Shown here one piece after another: positions 12,160-25,823 of a DNA stretch of 63,801 bases. The DNA is taken from the NCBI GenBank assembly GCA_018398765.1, contig JAHBMJ010005912.1:73233-137033 (forward strand), read 5' to 3'. Source of the stretch: Chromera velia. Taxonomy: Eukaryota; Sar; Chromeraceae. The first letter of the stretch is position 1, and every line of letters begins with the position of its first letter. Position numbers and translations under genes: made by a program. Below the pieces are notes generated by a model, which was not told the origin of the DNA, ran no database searches, and was given only the letters and a program-made list of their open reading frames with translations.

Positions 12160-13390
12160 TGGCTTACTGATTGGCTGACTGGCTGTCAGTGACTGACTGG
12201 TTGACTGGCAGGCTGACTGACTGGCTGACTTACTGACAGACTGACTGACTGACTGACTGACTCACTATCTAGCTCACTGACTTACTGACCAAGTGACTCA
12301 TAACTCATGACTCACTAACTGACTGACTCACATCTGACTCACTGACTGACTGACTGACTGACACGACTCATGACTCACTGACTGACTCACTGACTGACCG
12401 GCTGAGACTGCCTGACTTGCGGAATGACTTATGCAGGCTGACTAGCAGGCTGACTTGCGCTGACTTACTGGTTGACTGGCAGGCTAACTGGCTGACTTTA
12501 AGTTACTGACAGACTGACTGACTGACTGACTCACTGTCTAGCTCACTGACTCATTAACTGAGGGACTCATAACTCATGACTCACTGACTGACTGACTGAC
12601 CCATTGACTAACTGACTGACTGACTGTCAGTGACTGACTGACTGACTCACTGATTCACTGACTAAGTGACTCTCTGACTCATTGACTAACTAACTCACTG
12701 ATTGACTAACTCACTGATGACTGACTGACTGACTAACTGACTGACTGACTGACTGAGTCAGACTGACTGACTCACTGACTGACTGATTGACTGAGTCAGA
12801 CTAACTGACTGACTGACTGACTCACTGACTAACCGCGGCTGACTAACTGCCCGACTTGCGGAATGACTTGCGCGGGCTGAGTGGCTGGCTGACTTGCGCT
12901 GACTTACTGGTTGACTGGCAGGCTGACTTACTGACAGACTGACTGACTGACTTACTATCTAGCTGACTGACTTACTGACTGACTGACTTATGACTCACTG
13001 ACTGACTGACTGACTGACTGACTGACCGACTGACTGGTTAAATCTGGCTGACTCACTGGTTTACTGACTGACTAACTGACTGACTGTCTGACTCATGACT
13101 GACTGACTGACTGACTGACTCTCCGACTGACTGGCTGACTGACTGGCTCACTGACTGATTCATAGACTGACTGACTGACTGACTCACTGACTCACTGACT
13201 CACTGACTCACTGACTGACTGGCTGACTTATGCTGACTTACGCTGACTTGCTGGTTGACTGCCAGTGGCTGGCTAACTGGCAGACTGACTGACTGGCTTG
13301 CAGGTTGACAAGCTGACTGGCTGACTGATTGACTGGCTCAGCCTGGCTATCAGTGAGTGATTGACGGAGGGGCTCACTGGATCTGACTGG
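12160..13390. repeat. (GACT)n imperfect tetranucleotide array, about 1.2 kb
   Basis: Almost continuous GACT/TGAC units with CACT, GGCT and AACT variants. A higher-order block (GGAATGACTT...GCTGACTTGCGCTGACTTACTGG) recurs near 12420 and 12860, so the array has grown by segmental as well as single-unit duplication. The frames read through it are not genes. Confidence 0.9.
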
Positions 13391-13779
13391 CTGCATAACT
13401 GCCTCCGCTTCGCGTAGACGGCAGGACATGACAGGAGATCATAAGAGACGGACGGAGACGGATTCTGACAGAAGGAGACGGCTTAGTCCCTTCCTCTACA
13501 AGTTGCAAAGAAAGGCTAGGCAGAACACTATCTTCATTTTGGCTCCGGTCTCGGCTCTGGAGCCTCTGGTGTAGACTGCCAAGTTGATGGAAAAAATATG
13601 AGAAGACATTGAAAGACATGAGAGACCGGACTCATTGGGACTCATGCACAAACACCGATGATCAATAAACGATGTACATGCATGCATGTGTCCATACACA
13701 TACATGTCACGTCATGCCTCCGACAAGGTCCATACAAGCGCCGCCGGCCTTCGGTATCCATGCACCGGCAAGATCCAGG

Positions 13780-13870
13780 CAGCGCTTTGGCGCCCATCGG
13801 CAGTGTCTGGGCGGCGCCTTCGGCGCCTACCGGCAGTTTCCCGGCGGCGCCTACGGCACCTACCGGAAAC
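13780..13870 (+). repeat. Three imperfect 33-bp GC-rich repeats
   Basis: Three copies of a unit around GGCGCC.....CGCCTACCGGCAG. Because 33 is divisible by three, the forward frame reads an 11-residue repeat of the type GAFGAYRQFPG. No start, splice context or domain supports a gene. Confidence 0.5.
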
Positions 13871-14858
13871 TTCTCCAGTGGGCCGAAGCACCTTTCCATT
13901 TCAAAAACGGCTTTCTGACCACCACCCTGGGGGTAGTAGGACTCCACAATATCTTAATATATCTTAGATGCATTCAGCCAATTTCAATTTAGGCTTCGAC
14001 ATACCTCGATATGTGAACGCCTCTTCTTGGAGTTTACCCTTTTGAGATCCGGGTTCCAACGGGCCCTTCCATATACTTCCATGCCGGATTCAATAGAACA
14101 AAACTTATATGCTGGGACGTGCTATGCATCCACGAACCCTCAGAAAAATTCATAGCAAATTATTGAGTTCACCGCCCGGCCCTAGAGGCGACAGCCTCAC
14201 TATCGCGTGCCCAAGCATGCCCAAGCGCCCTGTAGCTCCCCCGTGCAGCCTCCCCGCAATGAACGGCGTCTCCAAAAAAAAAAAAGACAATTATTAATAA
14301 AGGTTGCGATCTAGGGTTGCGATGCATGCCATATTCAGTCATATTCAGTCTCCCGGATCATCCCGGATCTCTCAGAACGAATCTCCCCAAACGCGGGAAG
14401 ACCGTCAGCTTCAACGTGCCGCCATGTGTATGCAACTCTGTACAATCGTCGAGTTTACAAACCTGTCCAATGAGTGTCATTGAGGCGCGTCCGGCATGAC
14501 ATTACAGTTGGCGAATCAGTCACAGCTGGCAGACGTCCGATCTTTCTTTTGTTAATTTCTGGTCGGTCGCTTGTTCAGACTGAACCACGTACGCTTCAAC
14601 GATTGCGTTCAATTGTTTCCTGCCTGGCTAAGGGAGTGCATACCATTCCTCCCCAGTTTCTGTTCTTGCACTGGGGACCTTAATTCGTGCATCGCTGCTT
14701 GAGTTTCTGTTGCTCTCGCAGATCTCGTTGCAATCTTTTGTTTGTACCCAAAGTGAAGGAACAACCTTCAGCATCAAGGAAGCCGTCCCAACACGAAGAC
14801 TTCGGACAGACAACTCGATTCCACTGCTGAAAAGACTGTGCTTTCGAACGTTTGCGCA

Positions 14859-16054
14859 ATGCGAAGACAAGGCTCCATGGAGGTCAAAAACCTATGTCAG
14901 TCAGTCACTCTCTCTCAGCCATAGCCCAATTCGATACTTTTCGTCTCTCTTGACTCCCCCTAGCCTCCTGGCACTTTGGATCTTTTCCTATCTCAACTTC
15001 CATCCTCTCCTTGCCCCTTATGCAGACAACTACGGTCCTGTGGACTACCGCGAGTGGAACTTCATCTGTTCCCGTCTCTCCAGGTTCACCCAGGACGCCA
15101 TAGCCGTCTCTGGAATCGCTGAGGGAAACAGACAGGCCATCCACCTGTGGCACGTGACGGACTACAAAAAGCCGTTCTTCGTCAGTCTAGTCGAATATGC
15201 ACTCGGGTGGGCAGAGGCTGTGGGAGGAAGGTGGAGAGCAGACGCTCATGGGTAGAGAGCAGAAGAGCGAGAGCAGTTCGTTTGCCTCGACACATGGGTG
15301 TAGAGATTTTGTTCTTCTGTCCTTTGTGCTAGATGCTGTCGGCTGCCCGTCTACTGTCTGGCGTGGATGACTGTATGCAAGGACGAATGCGCATCATCCA
15401 TCCAATGGGAAAAATATACAATACGCTTGCGTGTTTGTGTTTTGTGTCTCTTTGTGTTCCTGTGTTGGTTGTCTGCTTGTGTTTCTTTTCTCGCAGCAAC
15501 TGCAAAGTTCGTCTGTGTTCTCTACTGTCGAGTTCACTCCCGAAGATGCCGGCGTGATCTCTGGATCCACAACAGGGGTGATCAAGACGTGGGACCTCGT
15601 GAACAAATCTGCAGGTCTGTCTGTCTGTGTGCCAGCGTGGCTGTGTGTGTGTGTCTCTCTCTCCTTCTGCCCATTTGTCTGTGGAAGGATAGGAAGAAGA
15701 AAGGAAGGGGGGGGAAGGGAAGGAAAGGGAAGGGAAGGGAGAAGAGAATCTCGCTGGTCTTGTGGGCGAGGGTGCGCATGAGGGAGGGCGGACGTGTGCT
15801 TTGATTTCACCCCTCCCTGACAAGACTGTCATGTTCTTTCTGTCCTTCTTCTCTCATTTTTTCTCTCTCTCCTCTCGGGGGGATCTGCATGTCACAGGGG
15901 CCACTGACCGTCTGTCTGCATGATGATGTCCGGAGAGAGAGAATGGATGGATGGAGTAATCCCCCCTTTAGTAGAAGGAAGCTTCGGTCAGATAGCGTTG
16001 CATTCCTAGGACGAAGAAAGGTCAACCCTCCACCTGTGGTCATTAAAAATTGTG

Positions 16055-16092
<38 letters not shown>

Positions 16093-16104
16093 TTTTGTAT
16101 AATT

Positions 16105-16142
<38 letters not shown>

Positions 16143-19100
16143 TTTTGTATGATTTTTGTGTGTGTGCAGGGTCATGGATGCAAAAATGCGCTCACGGAGA
16201 GCCGGAGGCAGAGGAGGAGGGAGAGGCCGGCACAGGAGGGGAGGGGGAGGGGACACAACAAAAGCAGCAGAAACCGAAATGCTCCGTGACCGACCTCCGT
16301 CATTTCAATTGTTCCGCTTCTGTGTTTCTGTCCTGTGGCACAGATGGGACTGTCAAGGTTCGTTCGGTCTCTCTCTCTGCATCCCCGTCTGTCTTTCTCC
16401 CTCTCTCTCTGCTCATGCATCGTCGCCCCTCTGCCACGCAGTCTCGTGCTTTTGCGTCCGTCCGTCTTTCTCTTTTTCGGTGGGTCTGTTTGTATATTCG
16501 TTCGTATTTTGTGTATGCTTTCGCTGCCGTCCGATATCCGACTGCTCGAGGTCTGGATTTTTCACTGTTTCGGTTTTCTCTCGTCCCTACCTGAACTTCT
16601 CCCGATCAACTGCCAGCTGTCTACGTGGAATGAGAGGACTGAGAAGAGAAGTCGGCTTCCGATAGTTGCACACATGTATATACGCGTGTACACATACATG
16701 CTTTATGTACGCACACCTAAGCACGCAGAGATTTTGCATGTGTCCGTTGGATGCTGCGCGGCCGTTGTGTGCAGATTTGGGATCAGAGGCAAGACGAGTG
16801 TGCGCTGCAGTGGAGAGTGGGTGAGGGCGCAGGTCACCCCTTGAAGCTGGAGGTGGCACCCAGAGAGGAACGCCTGATCGCGTGTGGAACCTCCATGGGA
16901 CAGTTGGAGGTAGGTGGGTAGGGGGGGGGTGCATGTGGGTCTGGGTGCATTTCTTTGTGCCTGATGGACATAGAAGTGTCTCTGACTAAGGGAGAAACAA
17001 ACGCAAACACACACACGCACACACAGACACACAAGCTCTCACAAACAAACAAAGAAAGAAAGAAAGAAAGAAAGAAATTAAGAAGGAAAGAAAGAAAGAA
17101 AGCGTCTTGTTTGTTTCCTCTCTGCTCTCCTAGGGGGGATTGTTTTTGTTTCTCATATGGTTCCATCCATCCATTCTACTTTGATTGACTGATTGTGGTT
17201 TCTTCAACAGCTCTTCGAATGAAAGAAGACGAAGATTCATTCAATTTCTCGATTGTCTTTTTTGTGCTGTCTCCATCCATCCGAACACACAGAGACAGAG
17301 AACCTCCTTGCTAACTCTGAACGAAGACAAATTTCCTTTCCTTTCCTGTTCTCCTTCCGTCCCCCTCTTCACCCCCCCCTTCACCCGCCCCCTTGTTTTT
17401 CCTCGTCTCGTCTCTTTGCGTGCGTCAGGTGATGGACCTGCGGTCCTCCAAACTTCTGATGAGCGTCTCCCCCCACTTTGGTAGCTCGGTCTCGGCTCTG
17501 GCCTTCCACCCCGTCCTGCCCATGTTTGCGGCTGCGTGCAATGCAAAAGGGGGGGGAGTCGTGCAAGTGGACTGCCACACTCAAGACGTCCTCCCAGGGT
17601 GAGCGAGTGAGAGGCCGTGTGTGTGCATTTGTGTGGGTGCATGTTTGCATGGATTTGCTTCACTGACTCTGGAAAGGCAGCAGACAAAAAAGGCTGCTGG
17701 TGAGATCTGTATGCCACCACAGTGATCAAAAAATGTAACCTCTCTCTCGATTCTTGTCCCTGAAGTGAATGATGACAGCGTATGACCCAACACGGAAAGA
17801 AATGCTCCTTTGTTTGTCTCCTCGTGAGTCTTGTCAGCGTGCTTGTCCGCCTCTGTGTGGGAAGCAAGTTATGCAGTCTGTGAAAATGTAACAAAAAAGT
17901 CCCACAACCTGCCCTTCAAAATCTTCGTTTACGTGCATGTCTGTTCGTTCTGTTGGTTGCTGCAGGTTGGAGACAGACCCCGGATCAGTGCGTGCCCTGG
18001 CTTACTCAAAGGACGGCACTCACCTGATCTCCGTCTCCACAACTTCATGCAGGGTCAGTCAGTCAGTCAGTCAGGGGAACTCAAAGGAAGAAGGGAGGGA
18101 AGGGAGACGCATGGTTGGTTGGTCGGGTGGCCGCCTGCATGATGCAGAGAATGCAAGAGAGGTAGACGAAGATGACGCAGAACGTCTTTCCTTTCCTTTC
18201 CTCTCCTTTTTCTTTGCTGTATGCACTTTGCTGTTCCCGAAATATGTGGATGTGCGTGCAGCTGTTGAGCAGGAAAGGCCAAACGCTGGATGTGGTGCAC
18301 AGCGACTTCTCCCTTCTCGAGGGTCTGCATCGGCTGTCAGGGTCTTCCTCTTCCTCCTCGCCGGGGGGGGAAGGGCAACAACCAAGGAGCCCCCTGCAAG
18401 TCATGCTGGAAGAACAACAGCTGGCACGGTCAGTCAGGCAGGCAGGCCGGCAGGTAGGAGGGTGGAAGTGCCATCAGTGTATACACATCTGCATGTCATT
18501 GCCGTCTGCATTCTTCTCATGTCGAGAGATGGAACACAGGGCGAGCGAAAGAGAGCAAAGCGTGTTCGTTGACGCAGAGGAGCACTTATGGCAAGGGAAG
18601 ACGCTGTTGACATTTATTGCCGTAACTGTCAACTGTGTGTGGGGCCTTCTCTCACTTTCTTTTCGTCTAATTCTCTGTATTTCCTTTTTGTCACTTCTTC
18701 TACAAATTCTGGTTTCCCTCCCTGTTCGACAGTTTGCGAGGAGACGGCAGCATTCGCGACTCTCACTGTTCCTCCGGGGGAGAGCCTGAAAGCGAGTGGG
18801 ACCCTGTAGAGGACGCAGAAGGGGGGGGGAGCCTTGCCAAAAGACTAGAAGGGGAAATGATGGTGGGCATCTTCAGGGGATTCGGCACGCTTGGTGAGTT
18901 CGTTTTTTTGCTCGGCTGGGGGGATCTCTTCTTCCTTCCGTTCAGTCCCTTTCTTTTCTGTTTCGTTGAGTTCTTTCGGATTTCTCTCTCTCTCTCTCTC
19001 TCTCCCTCCCTCCCTCTCTCTTTTTGTGCGAGTGCGTGTGTGAGTGTGTGTGTGAGTGTGTTTGTGTATGTTTGTTTTGTCTTCTGCCTTTGTGTACATG

Positions 19101-22100
19101 CAGATAATGAAAAGGGGTTTCTTTGCCTTCTTGCTGTGCGCTTTCTTGCTTTCTCTTCTGAGTATGCACATCCCCTTCTTCATCTCGCTCCCTTCCTGCG
19201 CTGTCTGCCTGCAGGCCTGTGTGCAGTGAACCCGTTCGGGCGGGTGGGTGCGCGTGCGCGGGGCTCTTCTGAGAGGGGCTCTGTGTCTCTGTCCGCACAC
19301 TCACAAGCTCACACTGTTCCTTCGGGAGGCAGGGCGGAGAGGGAAACGGTGCATCCCCTCTCACGATCAGAAGAGTTCTCGTTCAGTGGGGAGAAAAATG
19401 GGTGTGCACCTCCTCGTCCTTTCGGCCCGACCTCCTCCGTCTCCTTCAGTAGAGAAGCGTTGAAAGAGAGGAGGGAGTCCATCGCCGCGGCAGCCGCTGC
19501 AGCCACAAGCGCTTCCCAAGCTTTGGCTGCCCGCTCTGCTGCGACTTCAGGTTCCACTGGGTCCTCTTTGCTTCCGTCTTCTTCCCGTCTCCCTTCTAAC
19601 AAGAACGAACACCCAGACAGCACCATCACAATGCCCCCGAGACCCCCCGTTCCCCTCCCCGTCTCTGCTTCTTCCGTGCCCAATTCTGCTTCCCGTCTCC
19701 CTCCCCGGACGGAGGGGGGGGACAGAGAGAGAGACAGCAGGGGGCAAGAGAAACAGAGTGAAGACAGAGACGGGGAGAGGGAGACGGACACAGGACCAGA
19801 CGGCAGCCGGACCGTGTGTAGATGGACGAGAGGGGAGTCTGGTCGTCTAAAGAGTTCAGAAGCAGCTCAGGGGATTTTGTCATCGCAGTCAAGCACCACA
19901 GCCGAATCCACCTCTGTCTCTGTCGCCATGACACAACCAACAGAGACCAAAACCGATGGACCCACGGCCGAAGCAGCAGCAGCAGCCTCTAGAATTCGAC
20001 GTGCCAAGGTCACAACGGCAGACCTCCCCGTGGAAGTGCGTCTGCCGAAACCCCACTTGTCGTCTTCTGAGACGATGCAGAGGGGGGAGGGAGACGGGAG
20101 GGCGCCCTGGAGAGGGCCCTTGGATGTTGAGTGGGACTCTGACTTGCAGGACTTCGACTCTCCTCCTCCTCATGAAGGGGGGGACGTGAACTTGGGCAGA
20201 GGAGGTGCAGAATTGGCTTTTCGGGCCCGTGGAGGGAGGGGAGGCGCCCCGGGTCTGGAAGAAGAAGCGAGCCTTCTTTCCTTTTCTGGAAGGGGAGGCA
20301 CGAGAGGAGGTTCGGGTTCTGCTTCGTCTTCTTCCCCCCACATGCCGGGGGCAGGGGGGCACTCGGAGGGGGACTTTTGTAGAGGCAGTGGGGTGGTGTC
20401 GGATGCGTCTGTATCGAATGACTTGAAGCAGAAGCACAAACTGCTGATCAAAACTTTACAGAGGAGACTGGTCACACTCAGACAGATCAGAGACGTGTTG
20501 AAGCAAGGTGGGGGGGTGGGGGGTGGGGGGGTGCATTTCTTTTCTTTCTTTTGTCTGTTCCTTATTTTGTCGTCCGTTTGTGTTTTTCTTCCTTTTGTCC
20601 TTTGTCTGTTTCCTTCGTGCTTCCTTTCTTTCCATCTTCTCTGTTCTCGCTAGGCATGACCAAGAGTAAGAGCAAACAATGCTTCTGCTCAGTGCGGGGA
20701 GAAGGGAGAAAGGACCTTATTTAAGTGGAGTGATTGATCGATTGAGCTCACCTTTTGTAAGCTTTGCCACTTAATTGTCAGGCCCCCCTTGGGAAAGTTA
20801 TGCAGCATCAAGGGGTGTATCGCGGATCGTTTCCTTTGTGTTGGGTACACTCTCTCCCGTTGCATGGAAAAGGTCTCCTCGCCTCTGGACCCGATGAGAA
20901 GATTACCGTGCTCCCTTCTTTTCTGTGGATGTTGCAGCCAGCAGCCTTCTTTCATGCTGCTCCTTTTTTGCAACCCCTGACACTTTCTCCTGCTCGCCTA
21001 AGGCTTTGGTTCTCTCTGTCTGCGTTCAGGCGACGTGTTTGGGGCGGTGACGAAAGCCATCGGCAGCTTCGACCTCGATCCGGTCAGTCCTCTCATCTTC
21101 TGATTTTTCTTTGCTTTTTCTTTAGTACTTCATAAAAAGGTTTGAAGCTGACGACAGATTCCGGCGTCCCCTTCGGTGCTCTCACTGACTCTTTTTGTCG
21201 CGTGTGTGTCCGCGGTGCGTCCTTCAGTAGAAATTTGGTGTACAGGGAAGGAGAATTGGGTGGGGAAAGGGAATCGAACAGATCGCTCGTCCTTCTTTGT
21301 TTGTTGCATGCTTGAGGCAATTTTGTTTGTACACGCAAGCTGATCCTCCTTGCCTTTCTCTCTCGTCTCTCTCTCTCTCTAACCCTCTCTCTCTGCAGGG
21401 GGTACTCGCAGACTTTCTCCACAACACCGTTCTTCCAGACCGACGCGAGTTGTTCTCCCTCTCTCACGCAGCACAACTCCTTCCATTTGTCAGAAAGCTC
21501 ATCGAGAGCGACGCACTAGTCAGTTAGTCAGTCAGTCAGTCAAAGATCATCGTTCGGTCTTGTCCTGACAGAGTTTTCTTTCTCTTGCGATCACATTCCT
21601 GATGCCTACCTTCGCCGAAGAGGGACCCAAGTAGAAGAGAAGAGAGGCAGCAGTCGTCAGTCGAAGTCCCTCACCCCGCCATGAGAAACAGGGAAAAGGG
21701 GGAAGGCAGGCGGACGGGAGACGGAACAGTCCTCTGTCGGTTCTGCATAGGTGCAGCGTCGCGGATCTGAGTGACTTGCTAGAACGAAAGAAGGGAAGAT
21801 TGAGAGGAAGTACGGAAAAGAGACAGATGGCACACAAAATGGCGTCACAGTCGTTATTGCTTCATTCTTTTCCTGGGACCTGCGCAAAAGATAGCTAGGG
21901 CTCATCAACAGGGATTCATTTTCTGTTCTGATCGATGTCTCCATCTCACTTCTCTCGAGGTTTTGCCTGGCCTTGAGAACGGATGCATGATTTGCTTCAC
22001 TGATCGAAAAAGTGCCTTTTTTCATTTGTGTTTTCTCCGTTTTTCTCTCTCTCTGTCTGCCTTTCTGTCTGCCTGCCTGCAGCATTTTGTTCTTGTGGGA

Positions 22101-23143
22101 ACCCAATCGGCCTCGAGACTCTGCAACGCGTTTTCGGAGATCATCAGGGCGTCGCTCCGCAGGGCGGGGGGAGAGGCAGCAGCGAAGAGTCAGTGAGTAA
22201 GTGGGGGAGTGAGTGAGGGAGTGGGGAGACGAGAAGGGGGCTCTGAGGAAACGTTAGGAAGGAGAAGTCTGCATAAGAGGGGAGTAGAATTAAGAGAATG
22301 GGGAGGAGGTAGGAGAGACAAAAAAGGATCGATGGATCGATGGAGTCTGTGCGCACGTTCGTCAGAGGACGGCCGCTTCTTTTCTTAGTTGTGGTCTGCG
22401 AATGGTTTTGGTATCAGAACGTTGGGGGCGATACACACGCATGGATGCCTCATTGGGTTTCTTCTTCTGCAAGGGGACCCGCCGGGTTCTCGTCATGCTT
22501 TGTTGCAGTTCCCTTGTTTTGCTTCCTTGTTGAATGGTCGATTTACGAGACCGTCAGTTATCGCGCACCTCTCTCTCTCCCTCTCCCTGTCTCTGTCTGT
22601 GCGTGTGTGTGTGTGTGTACGTGCGTGCGTGCAGCTGTGGACGTGGCACTGGATGAGAGGGTCCGGAGGGCTCAGGCGTGTTACGATGAATTCAGAGTGA
22701 GCCTGTGTGTGTGTCTGTCTCTGTGTGCGTATGTGCGTGCGCTCTTGCGTGTGTCCCTCTGTGAGAAAAGGAGAGCTGGTTCTCTTGACGGCGGCAGAAT
22801 GTCTCTTCCCCTTGATTCTTCTTTCGCGTCTCTGTTTCTTGCCGTCTTCCCTCCCATTTTTTTCATTTCAACGAACCAAAGGGGTTCTACTGGAAGCGTA
22901 ACACACAAACCGGTACATGTGGATACAACTACAACACCGCATGTGTGAATGCATGCATTCATGCAGAGAATCTACATGGTTCTGATGGCAGCCAACGTTG
23001 AAAGAGAGCGAGAGAAAGAGAAGGGGCCGGGGGGAGAACCCAGACAACCCCGAGCCCACTCAAACTCCCTGGCGTCCAAACAACTTCGCATGCACCTCGA
23101 GTTACTCCTCGACCCGGCTGACAGGCTCATGGCACAGTCCTAG
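14859..23143 (+). CDS. KATNB1: Katanin p80 WD40-containing subunit B1-like protein
   Basis: Fifteen exons: 14859-14895, 15026-15180, 15497-15614, 16170-16357, 16775-16909, 17429-17598, 17966-18053, 18262-18428, 18733-18893, 19215-20507, 21030-21082, 21399-21518, 22083-22188, 22635-22696, 22967-23143. All phases agree; 1009 residues. Residues ~15-350 are a divergent WD40 region (GVIKTWDLVNK, GTDGTVKIWDQ, SVRALAYSKDGTHL, then TLDVVHSDFS as in katanin p80). Exon 10 encodes a long Ser/Ala/Arg-rich linker. The C-terminus (about 812-1009) matches the con80 domain: HKLLIKTLQRRLVTLRQIRD, GDVFGAVTKAIGSFD, then an ...LLPFV..LI segment and helices to the stop. In other eukaryotes con80 binds the p60 AAA severing ATPase and the WD part targets the complex to centrosomes and axonemes; that role is inferred here. 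Exon 1 is short and the true start could lie in an upstream exon. Confidence 0.85.
16056..16167 (+). repeat. Three TG dinucleotide runs in a katanin intron
   Basis: Three (TG)n tracts separated by TCTTTTGTAT spacers occupy the 3' end of intron 3 of the katanin gene, up to the acceptor TGTGTGTGCAG. The tracts may serve as the pyrimidine-rich/U-G region before the splice site. Confidence 0.8.
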
Positions 23144-24552
23144 ATTGAGAGATGGGATGCCTGTGCCCCTCTAGAGCACCTGCAAATGCAGAAGAGACGG
23201 GAAGACCCAAGCAGACTCGGACAGGTCAGCGGAAATTGTACAGAGGGAGCGGGAGATACCCCGAGAGGCTGCCTGGGATGACTGCATGTCGATGGGATTA
23301 CTTGTCAGGGGGGAGACGGCTTGGATTGACCAAGAAGAGTGTGAATTCTTCAAAAAAACGGCTAAGAAAAAACAAAGCAGGCAGATCAAACCCATGTGCG
23401 GCTGAATTCTTCTGCGTGAGATTCTGGGTGAGATCCTGAACTGATCGATTGAAGCAAAACAAAAGGCATTCCATACTCTTCTGACCTATTATCACCCAAA
23501 GCTGTGCGTGCCTGAATTAGCCTGAATTGAATTTTAAGTTGAGTTGAATTGAGTTAGCCCGAGCTACGGCGCTTTTCGGACGAAGCATCACTGATCTTAA
23601 TCAGGGCAATAATAATAAACAAAGTTCACACTAAGCAGCCTAGTTGCTATAGCCTAGTTGGTAGCGATCGAATGTTATATGATCATTAAGGCTGAAATGA
23701 CTCTTAATGTTTTTAGGTTTTACGTTTAAACTACAAACGTAAGATTTTAACCATAGGACTTAAAAAAAAAAACACTTCAAAAAATTTTGATGTTCTTTTT
23801 TTGAACTGTAAATCACAATTCATGCAGTCAAGGATGCAATTGATTGATTGATTGATTCATTGGTTGATTGATTGATTTCATTAGACGATTTCTAAAGCAA
23901 TTTTATATATTTACTTCATCATTATTACTTTTTTGTTTGTATCTTAAGACGGTTATATACTACTAAGCAGATGTCGCTTACTTTTTTTATTTTAACTATG
24001 AATTGTTGATGGAAGAAATTTTATATGAATTTATAAATCAATTAGAAATCGGATTTCTTTTAGATATGCGAAGCTCACGCTCCAACTGAAGCTGCACTAG
24101 GCTGTACCGGTTCCTCTTCAAACGTTTTTACCATAGGTTTTTACCATTCAGGATTATTCATATGAAATGAATTCACTAGTGAATTCATTACCACCTCTAG
24201 CCTAGAAGTCCTTGTGTCGCACACCGTTCCGCCGTTCCCTCCGAGTCCGTTCCGTTTTCTTTTTCTTCAAAGAATCTTCTTCTTCTTCTTCCTTCCTACT
24301 ACGAGTCCCTAGTCTTCCTCCTCCTCGATCCTCATTCCCCTCCTCCTCGTTTGTTTTTGTCTGCCGAAATGAAGAATGAAATGAGAAAGCTATATAGTCA
24401 GAAAGGAACTCCCGTGCACGTATGATTCCAAAATGTCGATCCCTTCAGTGTGGTACCCCAGCTAGAGTCCCGTCGCTCTCCTCGCTTCACCCTTCATTTT
24501 CCACCCGACTTTTGGAGAGGGAATGACGCACGTAGTCGACGCACGCAGGGAT
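23144..24552. other. AT-rich intergenic region
   Basis: About 1.4 kb between the katanin gene and the minus-strand candidate membrane protein. It is AT-rich, with a short TTGA run near 23840-23875. CTTCTT/TCCTCC tracts lie at 24240-24350. No gene or RNA gene was recognised. Confidence 0.5.
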
Positions 24553-25823
24553 TTACGCGTCCGGGACTTTCACAGGTGCAAAGATGAAGCGAGGAGGGTG
24601 ACTCGGAAGGGGTGCTAATGAGGAGGCCGCGGGTTCTGGGTCCCACGGAATGCACGCGCTGTCTTCTTCGTCGATAGCGTCCCCCTCGGAGTTTGCAAAG
24701 TCTTCACCGTTCGAATGTAAAATGTGCACTTGTTCCCCGACTGCAACAGCTGTTTGTAGGGATGCAGGCGTCATGTGCCCAACAGCGCCCAGTTCCTCCT
24801 CTTTATCTCTGAGACTGAAGATGACAACCGGTTTTCGGTCTGCTTCTGACATACATGCCTCCGGGTGGAGCTCCAGGCCATCGGGGGCAGTCGTGGATTT
24901 TGGAGACGGGTCTGGCGTTGTCTCTTTTCCTTTGTGTGCCTCGAGCCTGATGTTGCTGCGTTTGGTCACGAGATTCTCTGTCGAGACCTTGCAGCAGCAC
25001 GCGAGGGCACGTGCAAAATAGGCCCGCGCCGCCCTGCCCCACGCGTCCAGGTTGATCACTCTGAAAAGCTCCAAAAGACCAATCAGAACCGCAAAAAATT
25101 CCCGACAATAGACAGCACCGCAACCACCAGTTCTAACACGGGGGCTCAATTGAATAGGAAAATCACGCACTCAAGAATAAGGATCATGGGCTCTGCGACA
25201 AGCAGTGCGTACCTCATCTTGACCCTTTCGTCTCGATTCAGCTCGCCGTTCTCCAGCTCCACTACAGTTGGGGGTAGTTGAAGACCCACACTGAGCCCCA
25301 CAATGGCGAATCCGTACGTCTGCTTCTGGGGGCTCTCATGCGTTGCTAAGATGAAGCCAAGCAGAAGGTTGAGGGCAAGGTCAAAAAAAGAAAACAGCTT
25401 CACAACAGAGGTGAAAAGAATGCGGAGGACCGGTCGACGTGGAAAAGTGATGAAGTCAATTCCCGTCGCGTAGACCCACACGATGCTTGCGTCAATAATA
25501 AATTCCACGGGATCTGCTGTGGAGGTCGACGCCGCATGAGAGACCAGAGCGATGAAAATCACCCACCGATGGACCCACATGTACGAAAAGGCCGTGGGTG
25601 CCAGAAAAGGAAGCAACAGAACAGGGAACAAAGCAATTAATGCTGCTCCAGATATACACAATTCTTTTGGCCCGCTCCAGTCGATTCTCTAAATTGTCAG
25701 CCTCGATCTTCCTCCAGCTCTCTGAGAAGAACCAAAACGAAAAAAATCCACGCCAGAAAGATAAAGACAAACAGAGAATACCTCCATGGACTCATGTTCC
25801 AAGTCCTTATCACATGACGCCAT
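24553..25823 (-). CDS. Tentative multi-pass membrane protein with short introns
   Basis: A possible four-exon model on the minus strand is 25782-25823, 25563-25719, 25213-25513, 24553-25144 (363 residues, phases consistent). It starts MASCDKDLEHESME and uses introns of about 62, 49 and 68 nt, far shorter than in neighbouring genes. Hydrophobic segments include LFTSVVKLFSFFDLALNLLL, YGFAIVGLSVGLQL and FFAVLIGLLELFRVI. The C-terminal 150 residues are hydrophilic and acidic. The stretch 25500-25660 is strongly hydrophobic in another frame, so exon 2 is uncertain; two frame changes could instead be mutations in a decaying gene. I recognise no family. Acceptor choice at 25719-25721 decides whether the first intron joins in frame. 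Confidence 0.4.

Larger units (their letters stand above)
9373..14858. other. Long intergenic region, AT-rich then repeat-rich
   Basis: About 5.5 kb without a supported gene. 9380-12000 is AT-rich with many stops in every frame. It is followed by a long GACT array and a GC-rich stretch with a short 33-bp repeat. An acceptor-like TTGCTCTCGCAG ends at 14720, just before the katanin gene, and may belong to a 5' UTR intron. Confidence 0.5.
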
